NCBI GenBank assembly: GCA_900102235.1
Contig: FMVL01000005.1
Location: 62,001-126,000 of the forward strand
Direction: 5' to 3'
DNA: 64,000 bases
Origin: Lachnospiraceae bacterium XBB2008
GTDB taxonomy: Bacteria > Bacillota > Clostridia > Lachnospirales > Lachnospiraceae
In this document: in pieces, positions 34,355 through 42,667 of the stretch
Layout: each line of letters opens with the position of its first letter
How positions within the stretch are numbered: position 1 is the stretch's first letter
Made by a program: the position numbers and the translations under genes
Notes under the pieces: model-generated
Told to the model about the DNA's origin: nothing
The model's database searches: none
Seen by the model: the letters and a program-made list of their open reading frames with translations, nothing else

Positions 34355-35395
34355 TTAAGCTAAATTGGTTCTCGGTAATACGCTTTCTTTCTCAACCACA
34401 TGTCCGCCGACGATGTATGTCCCCTGCTTATAGTTTTCTCCGGCGATCTTGTGAGTGATCATGGAAACCGCACGTTTGACCATTTCTTTCATATCCACGT
34501 CATATGAAGTGATCCTGACATCGCATATTCCGGGTGGAAGGAAGTTGTCGTAAGCAGCAACGGATATATCATCGGGAACCCTATATCCGGCAACCTCCAG
34601 TTTATTGATAAGCATCCCTGCTGTCTGATCGGAATTACACATAAAGGCCGTAGGCATCTCTTCCGGCAGTTTTATATATTCCACCGGATCCAGTATCTTG
34701 TCGACGGGACTTCTGTCCTCGATTATCCAATCTTCTCTGGGATGTATGTTATGTTCGTTTAACGCCTTCAGATAACCCATATACCGGTCATTGATGGAGG
34801 TCGTTGCACCCAGTGTCCCGACATAAGCGATCTGAGTATGACCTTTGCCGATAAGATACTTGGTCATCCTGTATCCGCCGAAATAGCTGTCGCTGATAAC
34901 GGAATCCAGGCTCTCGTCATCCGTGTAGAAATCCACTCCAACCATCGGGATACCCGAATCCGAGATCATATTCAGGTAATCATCCGAGAGTTTACCGATG
35001 ACCACTATACCGTCGATCCGGTTGTCCGCGATCATCATGGGAACTCTGACTTCCTTCTCCTGTTCAGAGCTTACCAATTCCAGCAGACAGAAGTTTCCCT
35101 TAGCCCCCGCGCGTGCGGCAAACTGCTGATACATCTGGGAATAGAAGCTCTCGTACTTGCCCAGATAGTAGTCTCCCACCAATACTCCCAGGTTGTATCC
35201 TCTGTTTCGCCTGGATTCCTCGAGATCCCTGCGATATGCGCCGGGCTGTTTGTATCCCAGCTCATCCGCAACTGCCTGGATGCGTACGCGCATGGACTCA
35301 CTGACGCCCTTCTGCCCCGACAGGGCTTTGGACACCGTTACGATACTGACGCCGACGCGCTCGGCTATATCTGCAAGTTTGACCGCTTTTGCCAT
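34355..35395 (-). CDS. LacI-family transcriptional regulator
   Basis: 346 residues. N-terminal helix-turn-helix and hinge (VKLADIAERVGVSIVTVSKA, then KGVSESMRVRIQAVADELGY), followed by a periplasmic-binding-like effector domain (DYYLGKYESFYSQMYQ, GIVVIGKL, MVGVDFYTDD, AFMCNSDQTAG, DDISVAAYDNF). It should sense a mannan-derived sugar and control the divergent-free, same-strand operon that starts 250 bases downstream. A terminator separates it from that operon. No RBS stronger than GAGG is visible before the ATG. Confidence 0.93.
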   Translation of the reverse strand: MAKAVKLADIAERVGVSIVTVSKALSGQKGVSESMRVRIQAVADELGYKQPGAYRRDLEESRRNRGYNLGVLVGDYYLGKYESFYSQMYQQFAARAGAKGNFCLLELVSSEQEKEVRVPMMIADNRIDGIVVIGKLSDDYLNMISDSGIPMVGVDFYTDDESLDSVISDSYFGGYRMTKYLIGKGHTQIAYVGTLGATTSINDRYMGYLKALNEHNIHPREDWIIEDRSPVDKILDPVEYIKLPEEMPTAFMCNSDQTAGMLINKLEVAGYRVPDDISVAAYDNFLPPGICDVRITSYDVDMKEMVKRAVSMITHKIAGENYKQGTYIVGGHVVEKESVLPRTNLA

Positions 35396-35440
35396 ATGAA
35401 CGATCCCCTCCTCACATATATCTCTATGTAAAACAGAAAA

Positions 35441-35492
35441 GAAGATTAAATTCAGCCTCGTTTGGAATAATGATAAGCCGAATTTAATCTTC
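35441..35492 (-). terminator. Rho-independent terminator of the coiled-coil gene
   Basis: GAAGATTAAATTC (35441-35453) is the exact reverse complement of GAATTTAATCTTC (35480-35492). On the minus strand the stem is followed by TTTTCTGTTTT. It lies between the coiled-coil gene stop (35538) and the LacI-family gene. Confidence 0.8.
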
Positions 35493-35537
35493 TGTAAATC
35501 TTTTTAGCCGGCAGATGATCTGCCGCTCACGAAGCGA

Positions 35538-36611
35538 TCATACGCTTATATCTATGCTGATACTTGGTGCGGATACGGTCGGGAGGCCCAAACCGGCCAG
35601 TCCGTCAGCAATCGATACGGGTGTTCCTGTCGCTCCCATGCCCGCAAATGCCGATTGTCCTGCTGTTCCCGTCGGAGAAGCTCCGCCGCTTTTTTCTTTC
35701 TGATACTTATCAAACAGGTACTTCAGATAATCCGCATCCGCTTTGGTTATATCTTTTGCTTCATCGGTACGGTGTTTGATCTTGAGGAGTTTCAATTCAT
35801 CCTCGCTCATGTTCGGATCCACTATGAGCACGGAATCGGCCAATTCCTCCAAGCCTGCCTCTTCAAGCATTTCGGACATGTCTTCGGCCAGCTCGGACAT
35901 CAGTTCCTCAGTCAGTGCTGCCATCTCACTCTGCTCTGCTTCCCTGGCTTCGATCTGCATATGCTGCATGATCTCCATCTGCTCTTCATAGGAGACCTCC
36001 TCAGCTGCATCGGCCGGGATATCTTCCTCAGGGAACTCTTCGGGATTCTCTTCCGTATCCTCTGCTTCCTCTTCGGTCTTCTTATCCTCGATCTCTTCCA
36101 TCTGCTCCGGTACGGAATTGCCGGTCCTTTCGATCATCTCCTCCTGACGCAGATGTGCGACTTTCTTTTTGGCTACACGCTCCATGGATTTGGCGTGATC
36201 GAGTGCTGCCTGGATATCTTCCTCATCATACTGACCGGAACGCGACAGACGTTTAAGCCTCATGACTTCACGTTTTGCTTTGGATGCGATCATGCTCGCA
36301 TTGGTCGATTTTTTACATCTGACGAGCTGACCCGAGATGGCTTTGTAGTTGTACTGCACTTTCTTTTTCTCAAGTGCGGTCTGCTTGTCTTTGGAGCGCT
36401 GGGCTTTCAGCTGCTGACCGTAGCTCTGAGCCTGGGATACGATGCGGTTGCCGGATTCAGCCTTCGCCTGCTGCCGCTCCATCGACTCGCGTTTGCGCAT
36501 GGAAACAGCTCCGTGATCACTCCCGGAGTCATAGGCATGGTTAGAATATGTCTGCTGTTTATTGGGGAAATATGAATGAGCGGGGTTGCCCTGTACGATT
36601 GCCAAATTCAT
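35538..36611 (-). CDS. Unrecognised acidic coiled-coil protein in a sigma-28-like transcription unit
   Basis: 357 residues from ATG 36611 (RBS GGAGGCG). No membrane helix or signal peptide. N-terminus NLAIVQGNPAHSYFPNKQQ; residues about 45-200 are highly charged and helical (Lys/Gln/Arg-rich); residues about 175-250 are very acidic with many Glu; the C-terminal 45 residues are Gly/Ala/Ser/Thr-rich and end in SISIDISV. The upstream region has a near-consensus sigma-28 promoter, which suggests a motility-associated role. It has its own terminator, so it is a single-gene unit. No homologous family is recalled. Confidence 0.75.
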   Translation of the reverse strand: MNLAIVQGNPAHSYFPNKQQTYSNHAYDSGSDHGAVSMRKRESMERQQAKAESGNRIVSQAQSYGQQLKAQRSKDKQTALEKKKVQYNYKAISGQLVRCKKSTNASMIASKAKREVMRLKRLSRSGQYDEEDIQAALDHAKSMERVAKKKVAHLRQEEMIERTGNSVPEQMEEIEDKKTEEEAEDTEENPEEFPEEDIPADAAEEVSYEEQMEIMQHMQIEAREAEQSEMAALTEELMSELAEDMSEMLEEAGLEELADSVLIVDPNMSEDELKLLKIKHRTDEAKDITKADADYLKYLFDKYQKEKSGGASPTGTAGQSAFAGMGATGTPVSIADGLAGLGLPTVSAPSISIDISV

Positions 36612-36668
36612 ATACGCCTCCATGCGTTCACATCCAAAATCCTTTTCGGATACATACCCTTATCTGTT

Positions 36669-36695
36669 TTATCGGCAACCCCGGTAAAATACTTA
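36669..36695 (-). promoter_or_regulatory. Sigma-28 (SigD/FliA)-type promoter
   Basis: Minus-strand GCCGATAA (36676-36669) equals the sigma-28 -10 consensus in all eight positions. Eleven bases upstream lies TAAGTATT (36695-36688), five of eight matches to TAAAGTTT. It reads into the coiled-coil gene. Confidence 0.65.
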
Positions 36696-36705
36696 ACAGA
36701 TAAAA

Positions 36706-38457
36706 TCAGATATCAGACATTTTGTTGTCTTCTCCTGTCAGCATATCATAAGTCACTCCGTATTTTCTGGCGATGTCCTCAGCGTAGGACATTCCTGCGG
36801 GCGGAGCGACAGCGATCTTAAATGAACGATCTGAACCGTCGGTCTTTACGATCAGAGACTGAGCTCTGGCGCCGTAACTGTTATTACTTTCGGAATTGAT
36901 CTCTTCTATGTCGCGGGCCAGTTTGTGCATATGCGTATTGTATATAGTACGAACACCTTTCTTAAGCATCGCGCGGACCGCATCGCGGGCGATATAGTAC
37001 CCTTCCTCAAACGAAGTGGTCGAAAAGGTCTCATTTAAAAGGAGCAGACTCTTTCCGTTCGCAAGATTATATAACACCTTGAACCTTTTACACTCTTCAC
37101 CGAGACGGCCCAGATCCATCGTCTTGTCTTCATCGGCCGGAAAATGGGTGTAAATGCAGTCCACCGGCATGTATTTAAATGACCCTCCGGGAATATATAT
37201 CCCTCCCTGAGCCAGCACAAAAAGCAGCCCTACGGCAACCGTGATCGTGGTCTTGCCGCCGCGGTTAGCTCCGGTCAGGATGTATATGTTGTGCTCTCTG
37301 TCAAATACCAGGTCGTTTCGTACTATCTGCAGTTTGTCCTGAAGATGGGAATGCGCAAGCAGGAGATTATACACGCCGTGTGCTTCCGTATATACCGGAT
37401 CTTCACTGTCTGCGACCTCGGGTTTCCTTAATACGTAACCTGCTGCCAGGACCTTTTCCACGTATTCCGCCCAGCGTATGTAATACATGAATTCGGGGAT
37501 CAGATCCGTGATGTTCGTAATGGTCACGTTCACATACTTGGACAGCACGTTCCTTAACTTACGGACCGTAAGGAAGAGCATGTGATTCGTGATCCTGTCC
37601 ATATATCTCGTAACATCGACCGTACTGTCGCCTTCGGGAACAGCCGCCATGGTCAGAAAGCCTATGGGGCCGCTCGTTGCGATCCTGATCCTGCCTATCT
37701 GCTCAAGAATACCGGTCATTTCCGACTGAGTAGGGTTGATTGGCTGATACTTGAAGTTTCCGTTCCATTCATTCCCATCCTGAATATGATCGCGTCTGGA
37801 GGTGATAGCGTCACTGAACGCCCCGATCACGCCCGATTTGGTAAAAGGCTTGTTATTGATGGACACAACGCCGATGCTCTCGGCTTCAAACCTCGGATTT
37901 AAGTTCACGCCGAGAGTAATGCTCTTTAGATCGGTGGTAGACGCCCGGACCTTGGATATGTCTTCTTTCAGTTCGGCAAAAGCGTTGTCGTTATATATGG
38001 CATCGGCATACTCTTTTAATTCACGTAAGCCTTCCGACTTAAGCGACGCATCGGCCAGACACTCGTGGATCGCCTCTACGCTGATGATATAGTCGTTGAT
38101 CTCCTCGAGCCTGTGGATCAGTTCAAAAGCTGATGCAGACTCTTCATAATCTCTCTTAAAAGTCCCGTATTCCCTGAGGAACCTGATCTTATCCAGGATC
38201 TTCATGATCCTGTCGCGAAGTTCCGGCGAATTCAGTATATCCTCGAACACATCCGCACGATACGCCGCTACGAACGGGTCATCCGTCATATGGGAAAGGA
38301 CCCTGAGTATATATGAGCGCTCGGCCTCCATGGTACTGAGCGCGGGAACGATGGCATCCAGACCAAGATTGTGGATCGTTTCTTCGCTCAGACTTCTGTA
38401 TTTGGGTTCTTTTCCGTCTTTTACGGGGAAAAGAAGACTGATCTTTTTATCACTCAT
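36706..38457 (-). CDS. Divergent MutS-family ATPase (clamp and ATPase domains only)
   Basis: 583 residues. The ATPase part has Walker A GANRGGKTTITVAVGLLF (about residue 400), Walker B LLLLNETFSTTSFEEG (Asn where most MutS have Asp, Glu kept), and the switch segment YNTHMHKLARDI. Upstream is the helical MutS core; the mismatch-recognition domain with its Phe-X-Glu wedge is absent, so it is not a mismatch repair MutS. There is also no Smr nuclease tail as in MutS2. It overlaps the stop of the DUF202 gene by four bases, implying a membrane-linked partner. Its role is unknown. Confidence 0.85.
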   Translation of the reverse strand: MSDKKISLLFPVKDGKEPKYRSLSEETIHNLGLDAIVPALSTMEAERSYILRVLSHMTDDPFVAAYRADVFEDILNSPELRDRIMKILDKIRFLREYGTFKRDYEESASAFELIHRLEEINDYIISVEAIHECLADASLKSEGLRELKEYADAIYNDNAFAELKEDISKVRASTTDLKSITLGVNLNPRFEAESIGVVSINNKPFTKSGVIGAFSDAITSRRDHIQDGNEWNGNFKYQPINPTQSEMTGILEQIGRIRIATSGPIGFLTMAAVPEGDSTVDVTRYMDRITNHMLFLTVRKLRNVLSKYVNVTITNITDLIPEFMYYIRWAEYVEKVLAAGYVLRKPEVADSEDPVYTEAHGVYNLLLAHSHLQDKLQIVRNDLVFDREHNIYILTGANRGGKTTITVAVGLLFVLAQGGIYIPGGSFKYMPVDCIYTHFPADEDKTMDLGRLGEECKRFKVLYNLANGKSLLLLNETFSTTSFEEGYYIARDAVRAMLKKGVRTIYNTHMHKLARDIEEINSESNNSYGARAQSLIVKTDGSDRSFKIAVAPPAGMSYAEDIARKYGVTYDMLTGEDNKMSDI

Positions 38458-38909
38458 GCATTTTTACCTGATTCCGGATCATGCGGCTGTTCGCTGTCAT
38501 CGGATGATCCTGCATCCTCCTCGGGCAGCTCGGGCAGTTCGGCCTTGCTGCGGGCTATAAGCTCATCCCTCTGCCTCTCCATCAGTTCTATCTCTGCTTT
38601 CAGTTTCGGATAAGTAAGACGGTCCTTGATGATAAAGAATATCGCGGCGATCAACAGAAACAACGAAAGGATCGTGCTGAACGCTCCCGATACACCGAGT
38701 GCGGGCAGCGCTTTATACACGGTGGCAGCAGATCCGACCAGAGTTACTATGGTCCGAAGAAAAGAAAGATGTGTCTGCTCGACCGAGAGTTTAGTGTTCT
38801 GAAAAGCAAGATTGGTCCGAAGGATCGACAGCCCCGTCCTGTCATACGACAATTCGGTCCGTTCGTGTGCCAGTTCCTGTTCTACCTTCTGATATTTGTT
38901 TTTGCCCAT
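38454..38909 (-). CDS. DUF202 membrane protein (YidH-like)
   Basis: 151 residues. A charged N-terminal helix (ELAHERTELSYDRTGLSILR, about residues 11-30) precedes FLRTIVTLVGSA and two membrane helices (about residues 55-72 and 78-95), the DUF202 pattern. A Pro/Glu/Asp-rich tail follows. The stop overlaps the start of the divergent MutS gene, so the two are co-translated. DUF202 proteins are small membrane proteins of unknown role, also found next to vacuolar-transporter-chaperone domains. Confidence 0.85.
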   Translation of the reverse strand: MGKNKYQKVEQELAHERTELSYDRTGLSILRTNLAFQNTKLSVEQTHLSFLRTIVTLVGSAATVYKALPALGVSGAFSTILSLFLLIAAIFFIIKDRLTYPKLKAEIELMERQRDELIARSKAELPELPEEDAGSSDDSEQPHDPESGKNA

Positions 38910-38944
38910 ATATGCCCCTCCCTGAGGACAGCGTGCTTACGATT

Positions 38945-39592
38945 TTACCCTTTGACCAGTTTCACGATCCTGCTGGTGCCGAGACGGGTGGCACCCAGAT
39001 CAAGGAACTTCTGCGCATCCTCGAGTGTTGATATTCCACCCGAAGCCTTGATACCCTTGCCCGGATCCATGTGCTTCGCCATGAGTTCTATGTCTTCAAA
39101 GGTAGCGCCGCCTGTAGAAAAGCCGGTTGAGGTCTTGATATAATCGGCGTTCGATCGGTTTACGATGTCACAGATGCGGATCTTTTCTTCTTCGGTAAGC
39201 AGACACGTCTCAACGATCACCTTAAGTATCCGGCCGCTGCAGGCTTCTTTGATCCGGTTGATCTCATCCATCACGAAGTCGTCATTTCCGCTCTTTAGCA
39301 TTCCGATGTTGATGACCATGTCTATCTCATCCGCGCCTTCATCAACCGCACGGGATGTTTCAAACACTTTCACTTCGGTAGTGCTGTATCCGTTCGGAAA
39401 TCCTATGACGGTACATATCTTTGTGCGTCCCTGCGCATATTCGGAAGCTTTCTTTACAAAGCATGGCGGGATACATACCGATGCGGTCTTGTATTCCACC
39501 GCCTCGTCGATAAGCTTTTTGATATCTTCAAAACCCGCTTCCTGCTTAAGCAAAGTGTGATCGCATGCGCCAAGTATCTTCTCTGTATCCAT
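38945..39592 (-). CDS. deoC: Deoxyribose-phosphate aldolase
   Basis: 215 residues, the typical short DeoC. Active-site residues Asp91 (EIDMVINIG), Lys153 as Schiff base ([15 protein letters not shown]) and Lys182 (IKASGGIST) are all present. It splits 2-deoxyribose-5-phosphate into glyceraldehyde-3-phosphate and acetaldehyde in deoxynucleoside catabolism. RBS AGGAGG lies before the ATG. No other deo genes are adjacent; the next gene downstream is the DUF202 gene 35 bases away. Confidence 0.95.
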   Translation of the reverse strand: MDTEKILGACDHTLLKQEAGFEDIKKLIDEAVEYKTASVCIPPCFVKKASEYAQGRTKICTVIGFPNGYSTTEVKVFETSRAVDEGADEIDMVINIGMLKSGNDDFVMDEINRIKEACSGRILKVIVETCLLTEEEKIRICDIVNRSNADYIKTSTGFSTGGATFEDIELMAKHMDPGKGIKASGGISTLEDAQKFLDLGATRLGTSRIVKLVKG

Positions 39593-39676
39593 ATACCCTC
39601 CTGTCTGCTTCGAGCATCTCTTCTTTTCAGATTAACATAGAGACGGAAATAAAGGTAGCATATACACTCCATCGCA

Positions 39677-39705
39677 TTGCCAAAAAAACTTTGAAATGAT
39701 AATAT
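39677..39705 (+). promoter_or_regulatory. Promoter of the large GT-C-like membrane protein gene
   Basis: TTGCCA (39677-39682) and TAATAT (39700-39705), spacer 17 bases. The RBS GAGGTG at about 39713-39718 is six to seven bases before ATG 39725. Confidence 0.6.
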
Positions 39706-39724
39706 CTAACGCGAGGTGAACGAT

Positions 39725-42337
39725 ATGACTAAAAACATTCCGACTTATTTCTCCAAAGGGATCATCACCGCTATGAGCGTTCTGATCCTGATCGTCGTTG
39801 CCATCGGTCTTTGGCCTCTTCAGGTCCTCACGCACCCGACCGATGTCGCTTATCCCCTTAACGGAGATATCTCAACCGCCTATCTGGCTTCAGGAGATAC
39901 CATATCCTTTAACTTTTCATCCGAGAACCGGAAGCTTAATAACATATACTTCTATCCGATTATCGATGCCGAACAGCTTGACGCCGCCATAGTCATCCGG
40001 ATCACGGATACTGACGGAAAATCCGTATCGGAATCACGACTTCCCCTGGACACTCTGGTCAATGCCGACTGGAACTGTGCCAAGATCGATACGAAGATAA
40101 AAAAGAACGACTTGTATTCTCTTTCCATCACTCTTGACGGGAACAGCGAGATATGGATCGGTGTGCTCCCGCAATCACAGCTGCAAAGCAGTTACAAGAC
40201 TTCCGATGCACACGATATGTCCGGAGATGAAGAAGGCATCCCTTCAAGAGAAGCGGCCGTCATCCGCTCTGCGGAAAGCGGGGAGTCCGTAACCGACCTC
40301 GCTCCTCTTGTTGCTTTTGACTTCAATGCACCCGTAAGCGATTATGTCCGCCTGGCCGTAATGATCATGCTGGTGCTCATATTCACATATATCCTTGCTT
40401 CGGTCTGGGGACTTACAGTTCCTGCCAAAATCTCCGATGTGGCGGTGATCGCAGCATTAACGATCCAGTTCCTGATCATGATCCCCAACATCGTATATAC
40501 TCTGGACAATATACATCTGGATCCCTCCTGGCGGTATTTCCTGAATATAGCCGGAGAGGAAGGCTATAAATTCGGAACCGATGTCTTCTTTACCTACGGA
40601 CCGCTGGGATATCTGTGCTACATGATAAATACCGGAAACGGCATCCGCTTCTGGCTCGGTGTAGCGATCTGGTGCCTGATCTTTGCTCTGCACATATGGA
40701 TGCTCATTAACCTGTATAAGCTGTACAGAGAAGGAAAGCTCCCTTTCATTCAGATAATGCTATCCGTTTTGAGTTATCTGTGTCTCATATCCAAGTCTAC
40801 CGCGGATAATTATATGCTCTATGTTCTTCTCCTGTCCGTCGTGATCTACGATCTGGGCAGAAAAAGAGCTGCCGCCGCGACCAACATAATGCTCGTGATC
40901 ATGTTCTTCGGCAAATTTTCAACGTTTACGAGCAGCGTGGCTTTTCTGACGATATACATAGTTCTGCGTCTGATCTTTAACAGGGATAAACACGCGCCGC
41001 TCCTGGTGCTGCCCGGCATCGTTTCGGCGCCGGTCGTTTACCTGATATACGAGCATTCTTTCCGGTCACTGGCCGCATATGTCAGCGGCGTGCTGAAGAT
41101 CTCCTCCGGCTGGATGAAGACACAGCAGGCAGAGACCACCTTTACGCGGACCGACTGGACAGCGTTCGGTCTCATCGTAGTCCTGTATCTGGCCGTTATC
41201 ATCATTACTCTTATCCGCTCTCCTAAAAGAAGCTATATCGCGGCTGCCGGATGCGCTTCCCTGTTCTTTGCATATAAATACGGAGTTGTGACACACGGGA
41301 TCGCAGCGGCGATCTGGCTCACCTCGCTTTTATTCAGCGTTATATTCCTGTCGCTGGATCTTGATACTTCAAGCACTGACAGGTCCGTCAAATATAAAAA
41401 ACTTATATCCGCGACCGTTGTGTTCTGTTGCCTGATCACGATACTGCAGGCATACCGTCTGGATTCCAATTTTGCGAACATTAAAAAATCCATCACCGAT
41501 AAAGTCCATACGGCAACTCATCTGACGGAAGTTTCAGTCGATACCGACTCCATCCTCGCACAAAACCCGGTACCCGACAGTTTTATTCAGACTATCGGTA
41601 ACGATACGGTGACGGCTTATCCGTGGGAAACCGGATATAAGACGATCTATCCTTCGCTTAATGTGGTCTACAGCCCGTCCGTCCAGAACTGCAACGAGTT
41701 CATTCCCTGGCTGGACCGGTTGTCCGCGCTGTATTTTGCTGGCGAGGATGCTCCCGAATATCTGATAGTAAAGAATGACACCATACACGGTCATGTGAAG
41801 TACATGGAAAACCCTCTTACATGGGAGGCACTCAAGGATCATTACACGGTCGTCGATCGTTCGGAAGGGATGTATCTGCTTAAAAAGACCAAAACCGTAC
41901 CCGAAGAAGTCATCAACCTCCTGTCCCGAAAGCCCGGAGACGGCGCCATACTCTCAGCCGATACCGGCTATACCTGGCTGGGCACGGAAACATACGGCAA
42001 AAACGATACCGTGGAAGTACCGGCCGATGCGGACTACATGGTCATACATATGGAACACAGTATCGCCGGAAAGGTGAAGGATTTCTTCTGGAGAACCGGT
42101 CCCGTGGAGATCTCCATCACTTACGATTCCGGGCAGGCAGCTTACGGAACGGCAGTATATCCCAATCTTATATCGGGACTTTCTCTTGATTATCTTCCGG
42201 ATACACTGGATGAGCTGGAGATGGTGCTGAATGCGCCTGACGGCTCCAAACTGCCGCATATGACCGCTTTTCAGTTTGGCGGTATAGGAGTGGATGCCTG
42301 GAAAGAAACCATCAGCGTGGACTGGTATTCCAAATAA
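39725..42337 (+). CDS. Large polytopic membrane protein, GT-C-like
   Basis: 870 residues from ATG 39725. One N-terminal helix (about residues 14-34), an extracytoplasmic domain to about residue 200, about ten membrane helices between 205 and 555, then a second extracytoplasmic domain of about 300 residues. Just after a membrane helix lies DPSWRYFLN followed by GYKFGTDVFFTYGPLGYL, a segment shared by a group of large bacterial membrane proteins that I take as GT-C glycosyltransferase relatives. The C-terminal region would bind or position the acceptor. It has its own promoter and is the only gene of its unit. Its substrate is unknown; a role in surface polysaccharide or glycoprotein assembly is inference. 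Confidence 0.7.
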   Translation: MTKNIPTYFSKGIITAMSVLILIVVAIGLWPLQVLTHPTDVAYPLNGDISTAYLASGDTISFNFSSENRKLNNIYFYPIIDAEQLDAAIVIRITDTDGKSVSESRLPLDTLVNADWNCAKIDTKIKKNDLYSLSITLDGNSEIWIGVLPQSQLQSSYKTSDAHDMSGDEEGIPSREAAVIRSAESGESVTDLAPLVAFDFNAPVSDYVRLAVMIMLVLIFTYILASVWGLTVPAKISDVAVIAALTIQFLIMIPNIVYTLDNIHLDPSWRYFLNIAGEEGYKFGTDVFFTYGPLGYLCYMINTGNGIRFWLGVAIWCLIFALHIWMLINLYKLYREGKLPFIQIMLSVLSYLCLISKSTADNYMLYVLLLSVVIYDLGRKRAAAATNIMLVIMFFGKFSTFTSSVAFLTIYIVLRLIFNRDKHAPLLVLPGIVSAPVVYLIYEHSFRSLAAYVSGVLKISSGWMKTQQAETTFTRTDWTAFGLIVVLYLAVIIITLIRSPKRSYIAAAGCASLFFAYKYGVVTHGIAAAIWLTSLLFSVIFLSLDLDTSSTDRSVKYKKLISATVVFCCLITILQAYRLDSNFANIKKSITDKVHTATHLTEVSVDTDSILAQNPVPDSFIQTIGNDTVTAYPWETGYKTIYPSLNVVYSPSVQNCNEFIPWLDRLSALYFAGEDAPEYLIVKNDTIHGHVKYMENPLTWEALKDHYTVVDRSEGMYLLKKTKTVPEEVINLLSRKPGDGAILSADTGYTWLGTETYGKNDTVEVPADADYMVIHMEHSIAGKVKDFFWRTGPVEISITYDSGQAAYGTAVYPNLISGLSLDYLPDTLDELEMVLNAPDGSKLPHMTAFQFGGIGVDAWKETISVDWYSK

Positions 42338-42341
42338 AAGA

Positions 42342-42647
42342 TCAAAGCTTAAACCCTTCCTGTTTGAGCCAGTGAATAAACAGAAATGATTTAAGGGAGA
42401 TCTTTATTTCATCGGCGATATGCATATGATACGGGGGAATGATGAGCCGGCCGACGGGCGCTTTTTGTGCCCTGTAGCCTTTACCGGCAGCAAGCAGTCT
42501 GTCGGCATGTTTATCGGGAATGAATCTCAGATACAACTCTGTGACATCAAAATCACTCGTGTTGCTTGAAGCGACTTCCACCAGGATATTCTCTTTATTG
42601 CGGGATGTCATATATTCGATTAGATCGGTATCGTATACTACTCTCAT
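42342..42647 (-). CDS. Hypothetical small cytoplasmic protein
   Basis: 101 residues, no signal or membrane helix. It follows the CbxX-type ATPase gene by 20 bases on the same strand, so it is probably co-transcribed with it. Composition: mixed alpha/beta with VVYDTDLIEYMTSRNKENIL at the N-terminus and a basic, aromatic C-terminus (FIHWLKQEGFKL). No family is recognised and the RBS is weak, so its reality rests on its open frame, position and codon usage like the neighbours. Confidence 0.6.
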   Translation of the reverse strand: MRVVYDTDLIEYMTSRNKENILVEVASSNTSDFDVTELYLRFIPDKHADRLLAAGKGYRAQKAPVGRLIIPPYHMHIADEIKISLKSFLFIHWLKQEGFKL

Positions 42648-42667
42648 CGATCAGAGCGGCCGCAGGA

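Noticed and set aside
36706-38457. Mismatch repair MutS or MutS2
   Set aside because: The mismatch-recognition domain and Smr tail are missing and the Walker B Asp is Asn.
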